From contig JBMFIR010000043.1 in NCBI GenBank assembly GCA_049976205.1, positions 1-11,254 of the forward strand: 11,254 bases of DNA. Reading direction: 5' to 3'. How positions within the stretch are numbered: the stretch's first letter is position 1; each line of letters opens with the position of its first letter. Made by a program: the position numbers and the translations under genes. This stretch comes from WYEN01 sp049976205 (GTDB lineage Archaea; Thermoproteota; Thermoprotei_A; Sulfolobales; AG1). Shown here piece by piece: positions 1-6,560 of the stretch. The notes under the pieces are model-generated. The model did not search any database. It saw only the letters and a program-made list of their open reading frames with translations, and was not told the origin of the DNA.

Positions 1-502
1 CCTCCGAAGGCTCAGATACTGATACAAGAGCCCCCATTGACTCACACATATGTTTTATCACTATACTATTTGTCTCCCTAGATCTATTTTCAATAAATTC
101 TGTTCCAGTAGGAAGAATCGCTACCTTAGGTCTCTTAAAAACCTTTATCTTCTCAATACCTAGATCCAGTAATGTCTTAGCGATCAAGGGACTCACTCTA
201 TCTCCTCTCCTAACGAGAACTCCTCCGCCAGAGAACTCGGAGCCTCTTCTAAAAATACTGTCTCTATAAATCACATATGAATCAATAGGTATTTTAATGA
301 GATCTTTGCTCAAATACGTTACAGCCTCAATAAGCACAACAATTGATGCACCAGCAGGTAAACACTCACCAGTAACAACATAAGTTGCCTCACCAGGTCT
401 CAGCTCCGACACAGAATCACTAATGACAGCATACTTAACTTTTCCAGCGATAAGATTTATGGCGAAGCCATCGTAGTGAGCAATATCGCACTCTTTAAGG
501 GA
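1..502 (-). CDS. moeA: MoeA-like molybdopterin molybdenumtransferase, partial, 5' end abnormal
   Basis: The gene runs off the left edge. The open frame reads AHYDGFAIN (the family's DGYA motif), then RPGEATYVVTGECLPAGASI (family GEAv.I.TGA.lP.GAD), an RRGSEF...RRGDRVSPLIAKTLLDLGI block and RPKVAILPTGTEF (family rPrVailsTGdEl). That order is diagnostic of MoeA, which inserts molybdate or tungstate into molybdopterin. In the last motif Thr stands where bacterial MoeA usually has Asp. The 5' end is abnormal: the frame is closed by TAA at 505-503, only 11 codons before DGFA, and the first ATG/GTG/TTG in frame is the GTG at 412-410, after the DGFA motif. A normal MoeA has roughly 55-60 residues before DGYA. 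A frame change at the GGG of 499-501 would join it to a TTG at 531, adding MVKNLLPRYNPLK. Family call is firm; start and functionality are not. Confidence 0.8.
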
Positions 503-550
503 TTATAACGAGGAAGTAAATTTTTTACCAAGATAATTTTATCGTAGTAT

Positions 551-958
551 TTAGGTGATTCTTATCCATGTCCTACCTTTCTTAATGTATATTTCTCTGA
601 TCCTATTTCTTAACTCAATAACTCTAGGTTTAGCCTCTAGAAAAATTCCTTCTAGCAATGCAGATAAGATCAGAGCATTCCCCTTTAAAGCCATAGATTC
701 TAGTTCTTCGTAGGTGTATAGAAATAAATCAATTCTATATCTTCTGTATTCAGCTGATATAGAAAATCTTTCTAAGATGCTTAATTTCTCAATATCCTTA
801 GCTACAACTAATAGGTCTATGTCGCTCCAATCCCCGCCCCCACTTCTACTCCATGAACCAAATAAAATAATTGCTTCAACTATGAAATGTTTCCTTATTT
901 CCTCGATGATTTCGCTTAGATCTCTACTCCAATTTCTCTGAGACGTTCTCTCACCCAC
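551..958 (-). CDS. mntA: MNT-family nucleotidyltransferase, antitoxin partner of HEPN
   Basis: Minimal nucleotidyltransferase of the polymerase-beta superfamily, 135 aa. The exact GSx10DxD signature lies at residues 34-48 (GSWSRSGGGDWSDID), and a third carboxylate sits in YRIDLFLY, so the active site looks complete. It follows the HEPN gene and overlaps its 3' end by 43 nt, the usual HEPN/MNT module layout. In characterised pairs the MNT protein silences the HEPN RNase by transferring AMP groups to it. The start is GTG at 958; no later ATG, GTG or TTG precedes the GSW motif, so the overlap appears real. Translation is probably coupled to the HEPN gene, as no clear Shine-Dalgarno is present. 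It is intact although its partner is frameshifted. A free-standing nucleotidyltransferase role is the alternative. Confidence 0.85.
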   Translation of the reverse strand: MGERTSQRNWSRDLSEIIEEIRKHFIVEAIILFGSWSRSGGGDWSDIDLLVVAKDIEKLSILERFSISAEYRRYRIDLFLYTYEELESMALKGNALILSALLEGIFLEAKPRVIELRNRIREIYIKKGRTWIRIT

Positions 959-1327
959 TCAATCAAGGTTTTTGAGGCCTCAATGGCTCTTCTCGAGGTT
1001 GTCTCATCATAGTACATACCTGGGTAACCAGACTCAAAAGCATTTGGGTATCTCGAGGGAATGTAGTGTCTATCTAATTCCCTGGCGTATATGTACAGCT
1101 CTTCTGAAACATTCTCGATCTCTCTGATATAGTCTAATAGCTCAACAATAGAGTGGCCCCACGAACTTCTACCATAGGCGTATAAAAGAGCCTTAACAGC
1201 TTTTTCTGCGGCTTGCAGCCTGGAAACAGCTCCACTCATAGTTACCATCCTCCAGACTATCTTTGGCAGCCTTCAGATCTCTCAGTGCCTGCATAAACCA
1301 TCTCTTGGCTTCTTCGAAACGCTCCAA
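916..1327 (-). pseudogene. hepT: HEPN-domain toxin-like protein, disrupted by a frameshift near 1216
   Basis: HEPN RNase-type partner of the MNT gene, read in two frames. The first frame starts at TTG 1327 behind GAGGAG (1337-1332) and gives LERFEEAKRWFMQALRDLKA... to WSCFQA, the typical HEPN N-terminal helix, before stopping at TAA 1195-1193. The second frame resumes with QAAEKAVKALLYAYGRSSWG, then a LDRHYIPSRYPNA segment and SGYPGMYYDE, ending at 916. HEPN proteins normally read CFxAQQAAEKAxKALL across this point. Here GCT-G-CAA lies where GCT-CAG-CAA would restore that text, so two bases appear lost (one surplus G at 1216). Joined, the product would be about 136 aa, normal for the family. 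The catalytic Rx4H motif (RSSWGH) is in the second frame. An ORF from 1248 alone would lack the first helix. True pseudogene, sequencing error or recoding are all possible. Confidence 0.8.
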
Positions 1328-1331
1328 ATAA

Positions 1332-1337
1332 CTCCTC
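1332..1337 (-). promoter_or_regulatory. Shine-Dalgarno of the HEPN gene (GAGGAG)
   Basis: GAGGAG sits 4 nt before the TTG at 1327-1325. It supports 1327 as the original HEPN start, rather than 1248 in the second frame, and so supports the frameshift reading. Confidence 0.55.
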
Positions 1338-1360
1338 TACTAATATGTATTGTTTAATAT

Positions 1361-1378
1361 GTTATATTGGAATATAAC
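1361..1378. promoter_or_regulatory. 18-bp perfect palindrome, candidate operator of the HEPN/MNT operon
   Basis: GTTATATT-GG-AATATAAC is an 8-bp perfect inverted repeat with a 2-nt spacer, 34 bp upstream of the HEPN TTG and 27 bp past the livF stop. Each arm contains a TATA-like string. If the outer arm (1371-1378) is the minus-strand TATA box, transcription would start near 1348 and leave a short leader carrying the GAGGAG. An operator over the TATA box would fit autoregulation of a toxin-antitoxin operon. The symmetry is seen; the function is inferred. Confidence 0.5.
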
Positions 1379-1404
1379 TTGTGTGATCAGTTGATTATAT
1401 TACT

Positions 1405-2118
1405 TCAGCTTATTCCTAAGTAGAGTTTTGAGAACTCTGGGTGTCTCAGTAATTCTCTTGGATCACCCTCGTATCTAATTGTCCCACTTACTAATAGATA
1501 CGCCTTATCTCCTATCTCAAGAGCTTTCACCGCATGCTGTTCTACTAGGACTATTGTGAGTTTTCTCTCGTCTCTTAAAGATACTATAGTGTCAAGAACT
1601 TTCTTAACTATCTTAGGAGCTAGATCTGTTGTTATTTCGTCTAATAGAAGAATATCTGGTTTTCTCATCAAAGCCATTCCTATAGCAAGCATTCTTCTCT
1701 CACCACCACTTAATGTGCCAGCTTTCCTTCTTCTAAACTCTAATAATATTGGGAATAACTGAAATACCTCCTCTATTCTCTTCCGTATCTCGTCCTCAGG
1801 TAATAGATAGCCTGCTATCCTGAAGTTCTCCTCAACTGTTAGTGAAGAAAATACATTACTTATCTGAGGAACATATGAGATCCCCATAGAAGCAATTTTG
1901 TTAGGGCCTAGACCCACGATATTTCTGTTTTTAAAGAGTATTTCTCCGGAGTGAACATTAGCTAAACCAGTTATAGTATTCAGAAGAGTCGATTTACCAG
2001 CCCCGTTTGGTCCTACAACCACGGTAATTTTCTTGTCGATTACACTAAAGTTTATGTTAAAAAGAACCTTTAGTGGTCCGTAGCCAGCTGTGAGATCCTT
2101 AATCTCCAGAATAGGCAT
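1405..2118 (-). CDS. livF: Branched-chain amino acid-type ABC transporter ATPase LivF
   Basis: Cytoplasmic ATPase subunit of a HAAT-family importer, 237 aa, the usual LivF length. Walker A GPNGAGKS is at residues 36-43, the Q-loop Gln at 85, signature LSGGE at 136-140, Walker B ILLLDE at 156-161 and switch His in VEQH at 195. The short form, without the insert seen in LivG, and the YGPLKVLFNINF opening mark it as LivF. After Walker B it reads DEITTDLAP where most family members have DEP..GLAP, a mild D-loop variation. The ATG at 2118 follows AGAGGA (2127-2122), which contains the livG stop TAG, so the two are translationally linked (7-nt gap). It would pair with LivG to drive the LivH/LivM channel. 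Substrate cannot be read from the ATPase. Confidence 0.95.
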   Translation of the reverse strand: MPILEIKDLTAGYGPLKVLFNINFSVIDKKITVVVGPNGAGKSTLLNTITGLANVHSGEILFKNRNIVGLGPNKIASMGISYVPQISNVFSSLTVEENFRIAGYLLPEDEIRKRIEEVFQLFPILLEFRRRKAGTLSGGERRMLAIGMALMRKPDILLLDEITTDLAPKIVKKVLDTIVSLRDERKLTIVLVEQHAVKALEIGDKAYLLVSGTIRYEGDPRELLRHPEFSKLYLGIS

Positions 2119-2125
2119 ATTTCCT

Positions 2126-2905
2126 CTACCCTATATAAACCTCTATAACTAGTGGATTATTAGCCACTGACTGAGGATCTCCCTCAGCAATAACTCTTCC
2201 TCTATCCATTACATAGACATAGTCAGCGAAGGGTAGTGCAATATCTATTCTGTGCTCAATAACTAAGAAGCTTACATCAGTGCTCTCTTTAATAGCCCTG
2301 ATCTGTTTGAATATATCGTGTGCATAGGCTGGATCTGTTCCACCGATAGGCTCGTCTAAAATAACTAGCTTAGCGTTGGCAGCAAGTGCTCGAGCTAACT
2401 CAAGCATCTTTAGTTCGCCTGCACTGAGTTTCTTGGCTGTATAATCCCACTTTTTGTCTAAACCTACTCTTCGAAGTATATCGAAGGCTCTCTCCATATG
2501 TCTCTTCTCCTCATCTCTCCAGAGACTTCTTACAGGGGCTAGTAAAGGGTTCTCACCAATGTTTCTCATTGCGGCGAGAACATTATCTAGTACCGTTAAT
2601 GATAAGAATGGCTGAGGTATCTGGAATGTTCTTGCTATGCCTAACTTATATCTCTCATGTGAACCTAGGTGAGTTATGTCTATGACTCTATCTCTCGTAG
2701 GTCTATAGAGTATTTTGCCCTCGTCGGCTCTCAAAACACCTGTGCAGAGATTGACTAGAGTTGTTTTACCGGCTCCGTTAGGTCCGATAAGTAGCGTTAG
2801 TTTATTTCTCCAGATCCTCATATTAACTTTATTAACAGCCTTTAATCCTCCGAAGCTCTTAACAATGTCTCTTGTCTCTAGAATAGCGTCGCTTGGCTGA
2901 GACAA
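2126..2905 (-). CDS. livG: Branched-chain amino acid-type ABC transporter ATPase LivG
   Basis: Second ATPase subunit of the importer, 259 aa. Walker A GPNGAGKT is at 41-48, Q-loop Gln in ARTFQIPQPF at 95, signature LSAGE at 160-164, Walker B VILDEP at 181-186 and switch His at 218 (VIEHRID). ARTFQIPQPF and the extra helical segment before the signature (MRNIGENPLL..., about 113-140) are LivG hallmarks. The start is TTG at 2905, preceded by AGGTGA (2917-2912) at 6 nt, which fixes the start despite the weak codon. It lies 40 nt after livK and 7 nt before livF on the same strand, so livK-livG-livF is most likely one transcript. Confidence 0.95.
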   Translation of the reverse strand: MSQPSDAILETRDIVKSFGGLKAVNKVNMRIWRNKLTLLIGPNGAGKTTLVNLCTGVLRADEGKILYRPTRDRVIDITHLGSHERYKLGIARTFQIPQPFLSLTVLDNVLAAMRNIGENPLLAPVRSLWRDEEKRHMERAFDILRRVGLDKKWDYTAKKLSAGELKMLELARALAANAKLVILDEPIGGTDPAYAHDIFKQIRAIKESTDVSFLVIEHRIDIALPFADYVYVMDRGRVIAEGDPQSVANNPLVIEVYIG

Positions 2906-2911
2906 AATTAT

Positions 2912-2917
2912 TCACCT
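2912..2917 (-). promoter_or_regulatory. Shine-Dalgarno AGGTGA deciding the livG TTG start
   Basis: AGGTGA is 6 nt upstream of the TTG at 2905-2903, matching the 6-nt spacing proposed here for livK and livM. Confidence 0.6.
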
Positions 2918-2945
2918 AAATAAAAAAATCATTAATTCAAAAAAT

Positions 2946-4322
2946 TTATGAGTAGAATTCTATTGTGTCTGTTAATCCTTTGTATAATCCAATTACTTTC
3001 CACATGTATCTATCTCCTTCTTTAACTATTGCCCAGAGATCATAGTCACCAACTTTTCTATCACCATTCTCGTCAAGCTCTATGTATCCTGAAGCACCCA
3101 TGTAGTGTTGTAGTATCAGTGGTAGAGTATTCTTGATTGCCTCACCATCGTATTTACCAATAGCATCTATTGTTAAAGCAACTGTCCATATAGCGTCATA
3201 CACGAAGTAAGTGTAGCCCATGGGTTCTTGGCCCAATGCGTCTTTTACCCACTTCCTGATCTTTTCTTTAAATGGTGAGACACCTGGTGAAGCCATGGTG
3301 TTATAGAATTTAACCTTTACACCAAACTCAGCGACTGCTGGATCTAGTAGTGGTGTGACAGCAGCTGTTCCATCAGATCCCTGCCAAATAACTTTTCCTA
3401 AAACATCGTATTGTTTAGCCGCTGCAATCAAGGCTGCTGCCTCCTCGAAACTAATTGCGACAACACCAACTTTATCAGCACCGTATTTGCTTACTGCGTC
3501 AGATACAATGCTATTAAGCTTAGCTGCCTCAGCTGAGAATTCTTTGGCTGCTGGGTCATATCTTATGGGCTCTAATAAGCCGCATCCTCCACCTGCTGTC
3601 TTACATATTTTATCGAAGTTGTCTCTAACAGCACTATATAGACCGTCTCCCCATGTATCACCTCTGTAGATAATTGTTATGTATCTCGCTCCTCTCAGCC
3701 ACATTATCTTCGCTATAGCTTTTCCTTGGTAAAGGTCATTTGGTGTGTATCTAAGGATCATGTCTGGAATAGCAAGTCTCGGAGATGTAGATGATGGTGA
3801 GATAATCAATAGCTTATTAGCATCAGCGTAGCTCTTAACCTCAGAAACCTCAGCACTAGAAGCTATACCTATGAACACCTTAACGCCTCTGGCATGCAAG
3901 GCCATAACCTTATCTAAGCAAGTCTTAGGTTCCGTGGCTGTGTCCTCTATAATTGCTTTGATTCTCCACTGTCTACCTAAACTAGCTAAGTAGCTATTAA
4001 TCTCATCAACAGCTTTCTCAACAACAACCCTATACTGAGCACCAAAAGTTGATAGCACACCTGTTAAGGGTATTGGAAAACCAATTGGGATCTCCCCTGC
4101 TAATCCTGTGGGTCCAGCACCTGCAACGGTAACAGTGACCACGCCAGCGGGAGCACCTGTTGGAGCAACTGTCCGCTCAATAGTAGCAACTGGGACTGCG
4201 GGGACTGCAGTGGGTCTCATAGTTCCGATAGCGTATCCTGCTACTAAACCAATTATTAACATTACGACTGCTACTGAAACAAAAACTGTTTTGCTGATAC
4301 CTCTTTTATTCATCTTAGGCAC
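2946..4322 (-). CDS. livK: LivK-type substrate-binding protein of the ABC importer, membrane-anchored
   Basis: Extracytoplasmic binding protein (periplasmic-binding fold type 1, ANF-receptor/LivJ-like), 458 aa from GTG 4322. The Shine-Dalgarno points instead to the ATG at 4313, giving 455 aa. The N-terminus is MNKRGISKTVFVSVAVVMLI: a basic KRG followed by a hydrophobic helix (about 12-33), resembling archaeal class III (pilin-like) signals. Next comes a Pro/Thr/Ala/Val-rich linker (about 35-76). The ligand domain begins at EIPIGFPIPLTG (about 77) and shows SSAEVSEVKSYAD, IISPSSTSPRL and LRYTPND, all typical of Leu/Ile/Val-binding relatives. Three Cys, two of them in KICKTAGGGC, could form a disulfide. 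No lipobox Cys is seen. First gene of the minus-strand arm. The ligand may be branched-chain amino acids, but amides, urea or other small solutes are possible in this family. Confidence 0.92.
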   Translation of the reverse strand: MPKMNKRGISKTVFVSVAVVMLIIGLVAGYAIGTMRPTAVPAVPVATIERTVAPTGAPAGVVTVTVAGAGPTGLAGEIPIGFPIPLTGVLSTFGAQYRVVVEKAVDEINSYLASLGRQWRIKAIIEDTATEPKTCLDKVMALHARGVKVFIGIASSAEVSEVKSYADANKLLIISPSSTSPRLAIPDMILRYTPNDLYQGKAIAKIMWLRGARYITIIYRGDTWGDGLYSAVRDNFDKICKTAGGGCGLLEPIRYDPAAKEFSAEAAKLNSIVSDAVSKYGADKVGVVAISFEEAAALIAAAKQYDVLGKVIWQGSDGTAAVTPLLDPAVAEFGVKVKFYNTMASPGVSPFKEKIRKWVKDALGQEPMGYTYFVYDAIWTVALTIDAIGKYDGEAIKNTLPLILQHYMGASGYIELDENGDRKVGDYDLWAIVKEGDRYMWKVIGLYKGLTDTIEFYS

Positions 4323-4325
4323 CTC
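4320..4325 (-). promoter_or_regulatory. Shine-Dalgarno GAGGTG deciding the livK start
   Basis: GAGGTG lies 6 nt before ATG 4313-4311. The GTG at 4322-4320 is part of this ribosome-binding site, so it is probably not the start codon. Confidence 0.6.
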
Positions 4326-4345
4326 AAAAATATATTCTCTCGTGG

Positions 4346-4354
4346 ATATATAAA
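4346..4354 (-). promoter_or_regulatory. TATA box of the livKGF arm
   Basis: On the minus strand this reads TTTATATAT, a good archaeal TATA box. About 26 bp downstream puts transcription start near 4324-4328, giving a very short leader that just contains GAGGTG and leads to the ATG at 4313. Confidence 0.55.
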
Positions 4355-4482
4355 TATTAAATTTTGGTTCTCTGAAGTATATTAATTTTATTCTAAGAGT
4401 TTAAATTATCAAGAAAAGTGGTTCTTGAGATTATGTTAACGCTGATGATCCGATCCTTAGAGTATATATCTGCTGTGTAGTA

Positions 4483-4491
4483 TTTTTATAT
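4483..4491 (+). promoter_or_regulatory. TATA box of the livHM arm
   Basis: TTTTTATAT is centred near 4487. A start about 26 bp downstream falls near 4511-4518, at the livH TTG itself, so a leaderless or nearly leaderless mRNA is expected. The rest of the divergent region (4355-4482) shows no strong palindrome. Confidence 0.5.
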
Positions 4492-4517
4492 GTTGAAGTC
4501 TACAGTGAATATGGTGA

Positions 4518-5474
4518 TTGTATACGATTGATCTTGCTATAAAGGCTATTGTTTACGCTAGCGGTATAGGTATAGGAGCTGCGGCGATTACATTAATATA
4601 CTCTGCCACAAGAACCTTCAACTTTGCTCACGCATCAATGGTTACTTGGGGCTTCTACATGGTTTTTACATTCACAACATTATTCGGAGGCTTACCTGAG
4701 TACTATTTAATTTTCGCTGGATTATTCTCTTCTTTACTAGGGGTATTGATTTACTATGGTGTAAATATATGGCTTCTTAAGAGAGGAGCAAGCGAGGTTA
4801 CATTAATGATGTCTACGTTAGGTGTTGATCTTATTATATTCGGTTTTTTAAATGTGTATATAGACTTTTTAGCAGGCTACGTAAGAGGCTTAGGGCTAGC
4901 AGGTGTTAACCCTAAGTATTTTATTCTGGAAACCAAAGATCTTATAGTTCCTTACTTGGGTACTAGACTATCCGGTTTAGTAGCACCAGTAATACTTGTG
5001 TTAGGAGTAGTTCTTCTTCACTTATTCTTAACTAGAACAAAGATCGGTATAGCTATGAGAGCCTCTATAGAGAATCCTCCTTTAGCAACTATTTCTGGAA
5101 TAAATATCTACACGGTATATCTCCTCGCATGGATTATAGGAGGTTTCTTAGCCGGTTTAAGCGGAGGAATACTAAGTCTAATATCCACAGGCTATAACAC
5201 TGTTGGTATGACACTCATAGTCACATTCTTTGCAGGATCAATAGTAGGAGGATTATACTCGGTATTTGGAAGTTTACTAGGTGGATTATTAATAGGCTTA
5301 GGAGAGTACATAGGTATATATTTACTATCTATGTACGTAGGTGGCTGGGTAACTGTTTATAGACCAGTGATCCCACTAGCCATAATGGTAGCAACACTAC
5401 TTATTCAACCAATGGGTCTAGCCGCGATAGATTGGAGTAAGCTGCTTAAAAGAGTAGGCTTAATAAAGAGGTGA
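4518..5474 (+). CDS. livH: Branched-chain amino acid-type ABC transporter permease LivH
   Basis: Membrane permease, 318 aa, about eight hydrophobic segments. Family landmarks: an N-terminal glycine/alanine-rich helix followed by TFNFAHASMVTWGFY (family NFAHG...lGay), the cytoplasmic ATPase-contact loop TKIGIAMRASIENPPLATIS (about 176-195), LAGLSGGILSL in a late helix and a terminal QPMGL motif. With LivM it forms the channel driven by LivF/LivG. Start is TTG at 4518; a TGA immediately precedes it in frame (4515-4517), so no longer start exists. There is no clear Shine-Dalgarno, in line with the leaderless spacing from the TATA box. A 6-codon ORF (ATG 4511 to TGA 4531) overlaps the start in another frame. 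Divergent from livK, upstream of livM. Confidence 0.93.
   Translation: MYTIDLAIKAIVYASGIGIGAAAITLIYSATRTFNFAHASMVTWGFYMVFTFTTLFGGLPEYYLIFAGLFSSLLGVLIYYGVNIWLLKRGASEVTLMMSTLGVDLIIFGFLNVYIDFLAGYVRGLGLAGVNPKYFILETKDLIVPYLGTRLSGLVAPVILVLGVVLLHLFLTRTKIGIAMRASIENPPLATISGINIYTVYLLAWIIGGFLAGLSGGILSLISTGYNTVGMTLIVTFFAGSIVGGLYSVFGSLLGGLLIGLGEYIGIYLLSMYVGGWVTVYRPVIPLAIMVATLLIQPMGLAAIDWSKLLKRVGLIKR
5468..5473 (+). promoter_or_regulatory. Shine-Dalgarno GAGGTG deciding the livM start
   Basis: GAGGTG overlaps the livH stop and is followed after 6 nt by GTG 5480-5482. The upstream GTG (5471-5473) lies inside the site itself, so 5480 is the more likely start. Confidence 0.55.
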
Positions 5475-6550
5475 GTTATGTGGATGGAGAATTCATGATT
5501 ATTCTAATGAATATTTTACTTAACTTTGGAATAGGTCTCATAGTGACCCTTGGTCTCAATTTGGAAGTAGGATATATGAACTTACCTCAATTCGGCAGAA
5601 TGCTCGCGGTACTAGTAGGAGCTACAGTAGCAGGTGGTGTGGCAGGCAGAGTAATCGCAGCGTTACTAGGCTTTCCATTCGGTGTTGAATTTGCTGGAGC
5701 CGATAACTATAGAATTGTTAATGATATTAATATGATCTTAGAAAAGAACCCGATTCTCTCAATACTATACCTAATTCTAACATTGATATTAGCAGCCGCC
5801 CTCGGGGGAATCATGGGGTACTTAACAGCCTATCCAGCAATAAGATTACGTGAAGCATATCTAGGCATGACGCTATTAGCCTTCGCAGATATTCTTCAAA
5901 ATATTGTATGGTTCTACGACCCTATAGCCGGTGGCACACAAGGTATAAATGTTGTTGACCCATTCAGATTCTTCGGTCCAAAGAGATTCGAAGCAAGTGT
6001 CTACGTAATAGTGGCAGTAGCTCTCCTAGTATACATATATATCGAGTTCTTAACGAGATCCCCCTACGGCAGAGTACTAAAAGCTATAAGAGATGCTGAG
6101 ACAGCCGCAGCTGTCTATGGTAAAAATATTGTTCAGATGAGAGCTTATACAATGATCATTGGAGGAGCGATCGCCGCGATAGCAGGTGCTCTATGGGCTC
6201 TATACACAGGTAGTTTTAAAGCAATTACATACACTAGACTGCTATGGACATTCTGGCCATGGGCTTATATGATGCTTGGTGGAACAGGGAATAATCTCGG
6301 GGTTTTAGTAGGTGTATTAATATTCTCTATATTTAGAACATATATAACGATCTACAAGCACGAAATATCTAGTTATCTAATGATTAGTGCTGAGTGGCTT
6401 GAATACATACTCGTTGGCTTAGTGATTGTATTAATTGTATTAATTAGACCGCAGGGGCTTATACCCGAGAAGCCAACACACATAATTCCTAGGAGAGAGA
6501 TCGAGAAAATAATTTCTTCTCAAGAGCAGGGATCCTCAGAGAAAAGATAG
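5471..6550 (+). CDS. livM: Branched-chain amino acid-type ABC transporter permease LivM
   Basis: Second permease, 359 aa from GTG 5471 or 356 aa from the preferred GTG 5480. Landmarks are LNLEVGYMNLPQFGRM near the N-terminus (family G..gllslGh..f.), a following Gly/Ala-rich helix, REAYLGMTLLAFADI, the ATPase-contact loop SPYGRVLKAIRDAETAAAVY and the closing RPQGLIPEKP. An extracytoplasmic stretch of about 30 residues (GVEFAGADNYRIVNDINMIL) separates helices two and three, as is common in LivM. It follows livH with a 4-nt overlap (GTGA) or a 5-nt gap, depending on the start, so the two are co-transcribed. The C-terminal tail is charged and cytoplasmic. It converges on the archease gene with only 10 nt between stops. 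Confidence 0.93.
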   Translation: MSYVDGEFMIILMNILLNFGIGLIVTLGLNLEVGYMNLPQFGRMLAVLVGATVAGGVAGRVIAALLGFPFGVEFAGADNYRIVNDINMILEKNPILSILYLILTLILAAALGGIMGYLTAYPAIRLREAYLGMTLLAFADILQNIVWFYDPIAGGTQGINVVDPFRFFGPKRFEASVYVIVAVALLVYIYIEFLTRSPYGRVLKAIRDAETAAAVYGKNIVQMRAYTMIIGGAIAAIAGALWALYTGSFKAITYTRLLWTFWPWAYMMLGGTGNNLGVLVGVLIFSIFRTYITIYKHEISSYLMISAEWLEYILVGLVIVLIVLIRPQGLIPEKPTHIIPRREIEKIISSQEQGSSEKR

Positions 6551-6560
6551 CTCCAGCAAA

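Noticed and set aside
714..941. Plus-strand open frame over the MNT gene
   Set aside because: Antisense shadow of a gene with a complete GSx10DxD motif; no recognisable domain.
4108..4353. Plus-strand open frames inside livK (4108-4353 and 3355-3669)
   Set aside because: They lie antisense to a firmly identified gene; the Thr/Ala/Pro-rich product mirrors the livK linker codons and matches no domain.
4383..4408. TAATTT...AAATTA inverted repeat between livK and livH
   Set aside because: Only six AT-only base pairs with a 14-nt loop; expected by chance at this composition.
4442..4448. CTGATGA resembling a C box of a C/D guide RNA
   Set aside because: First base does not fit RTGATGA, and no CTGA D box or second C' box follows at the expected spacing before livH.
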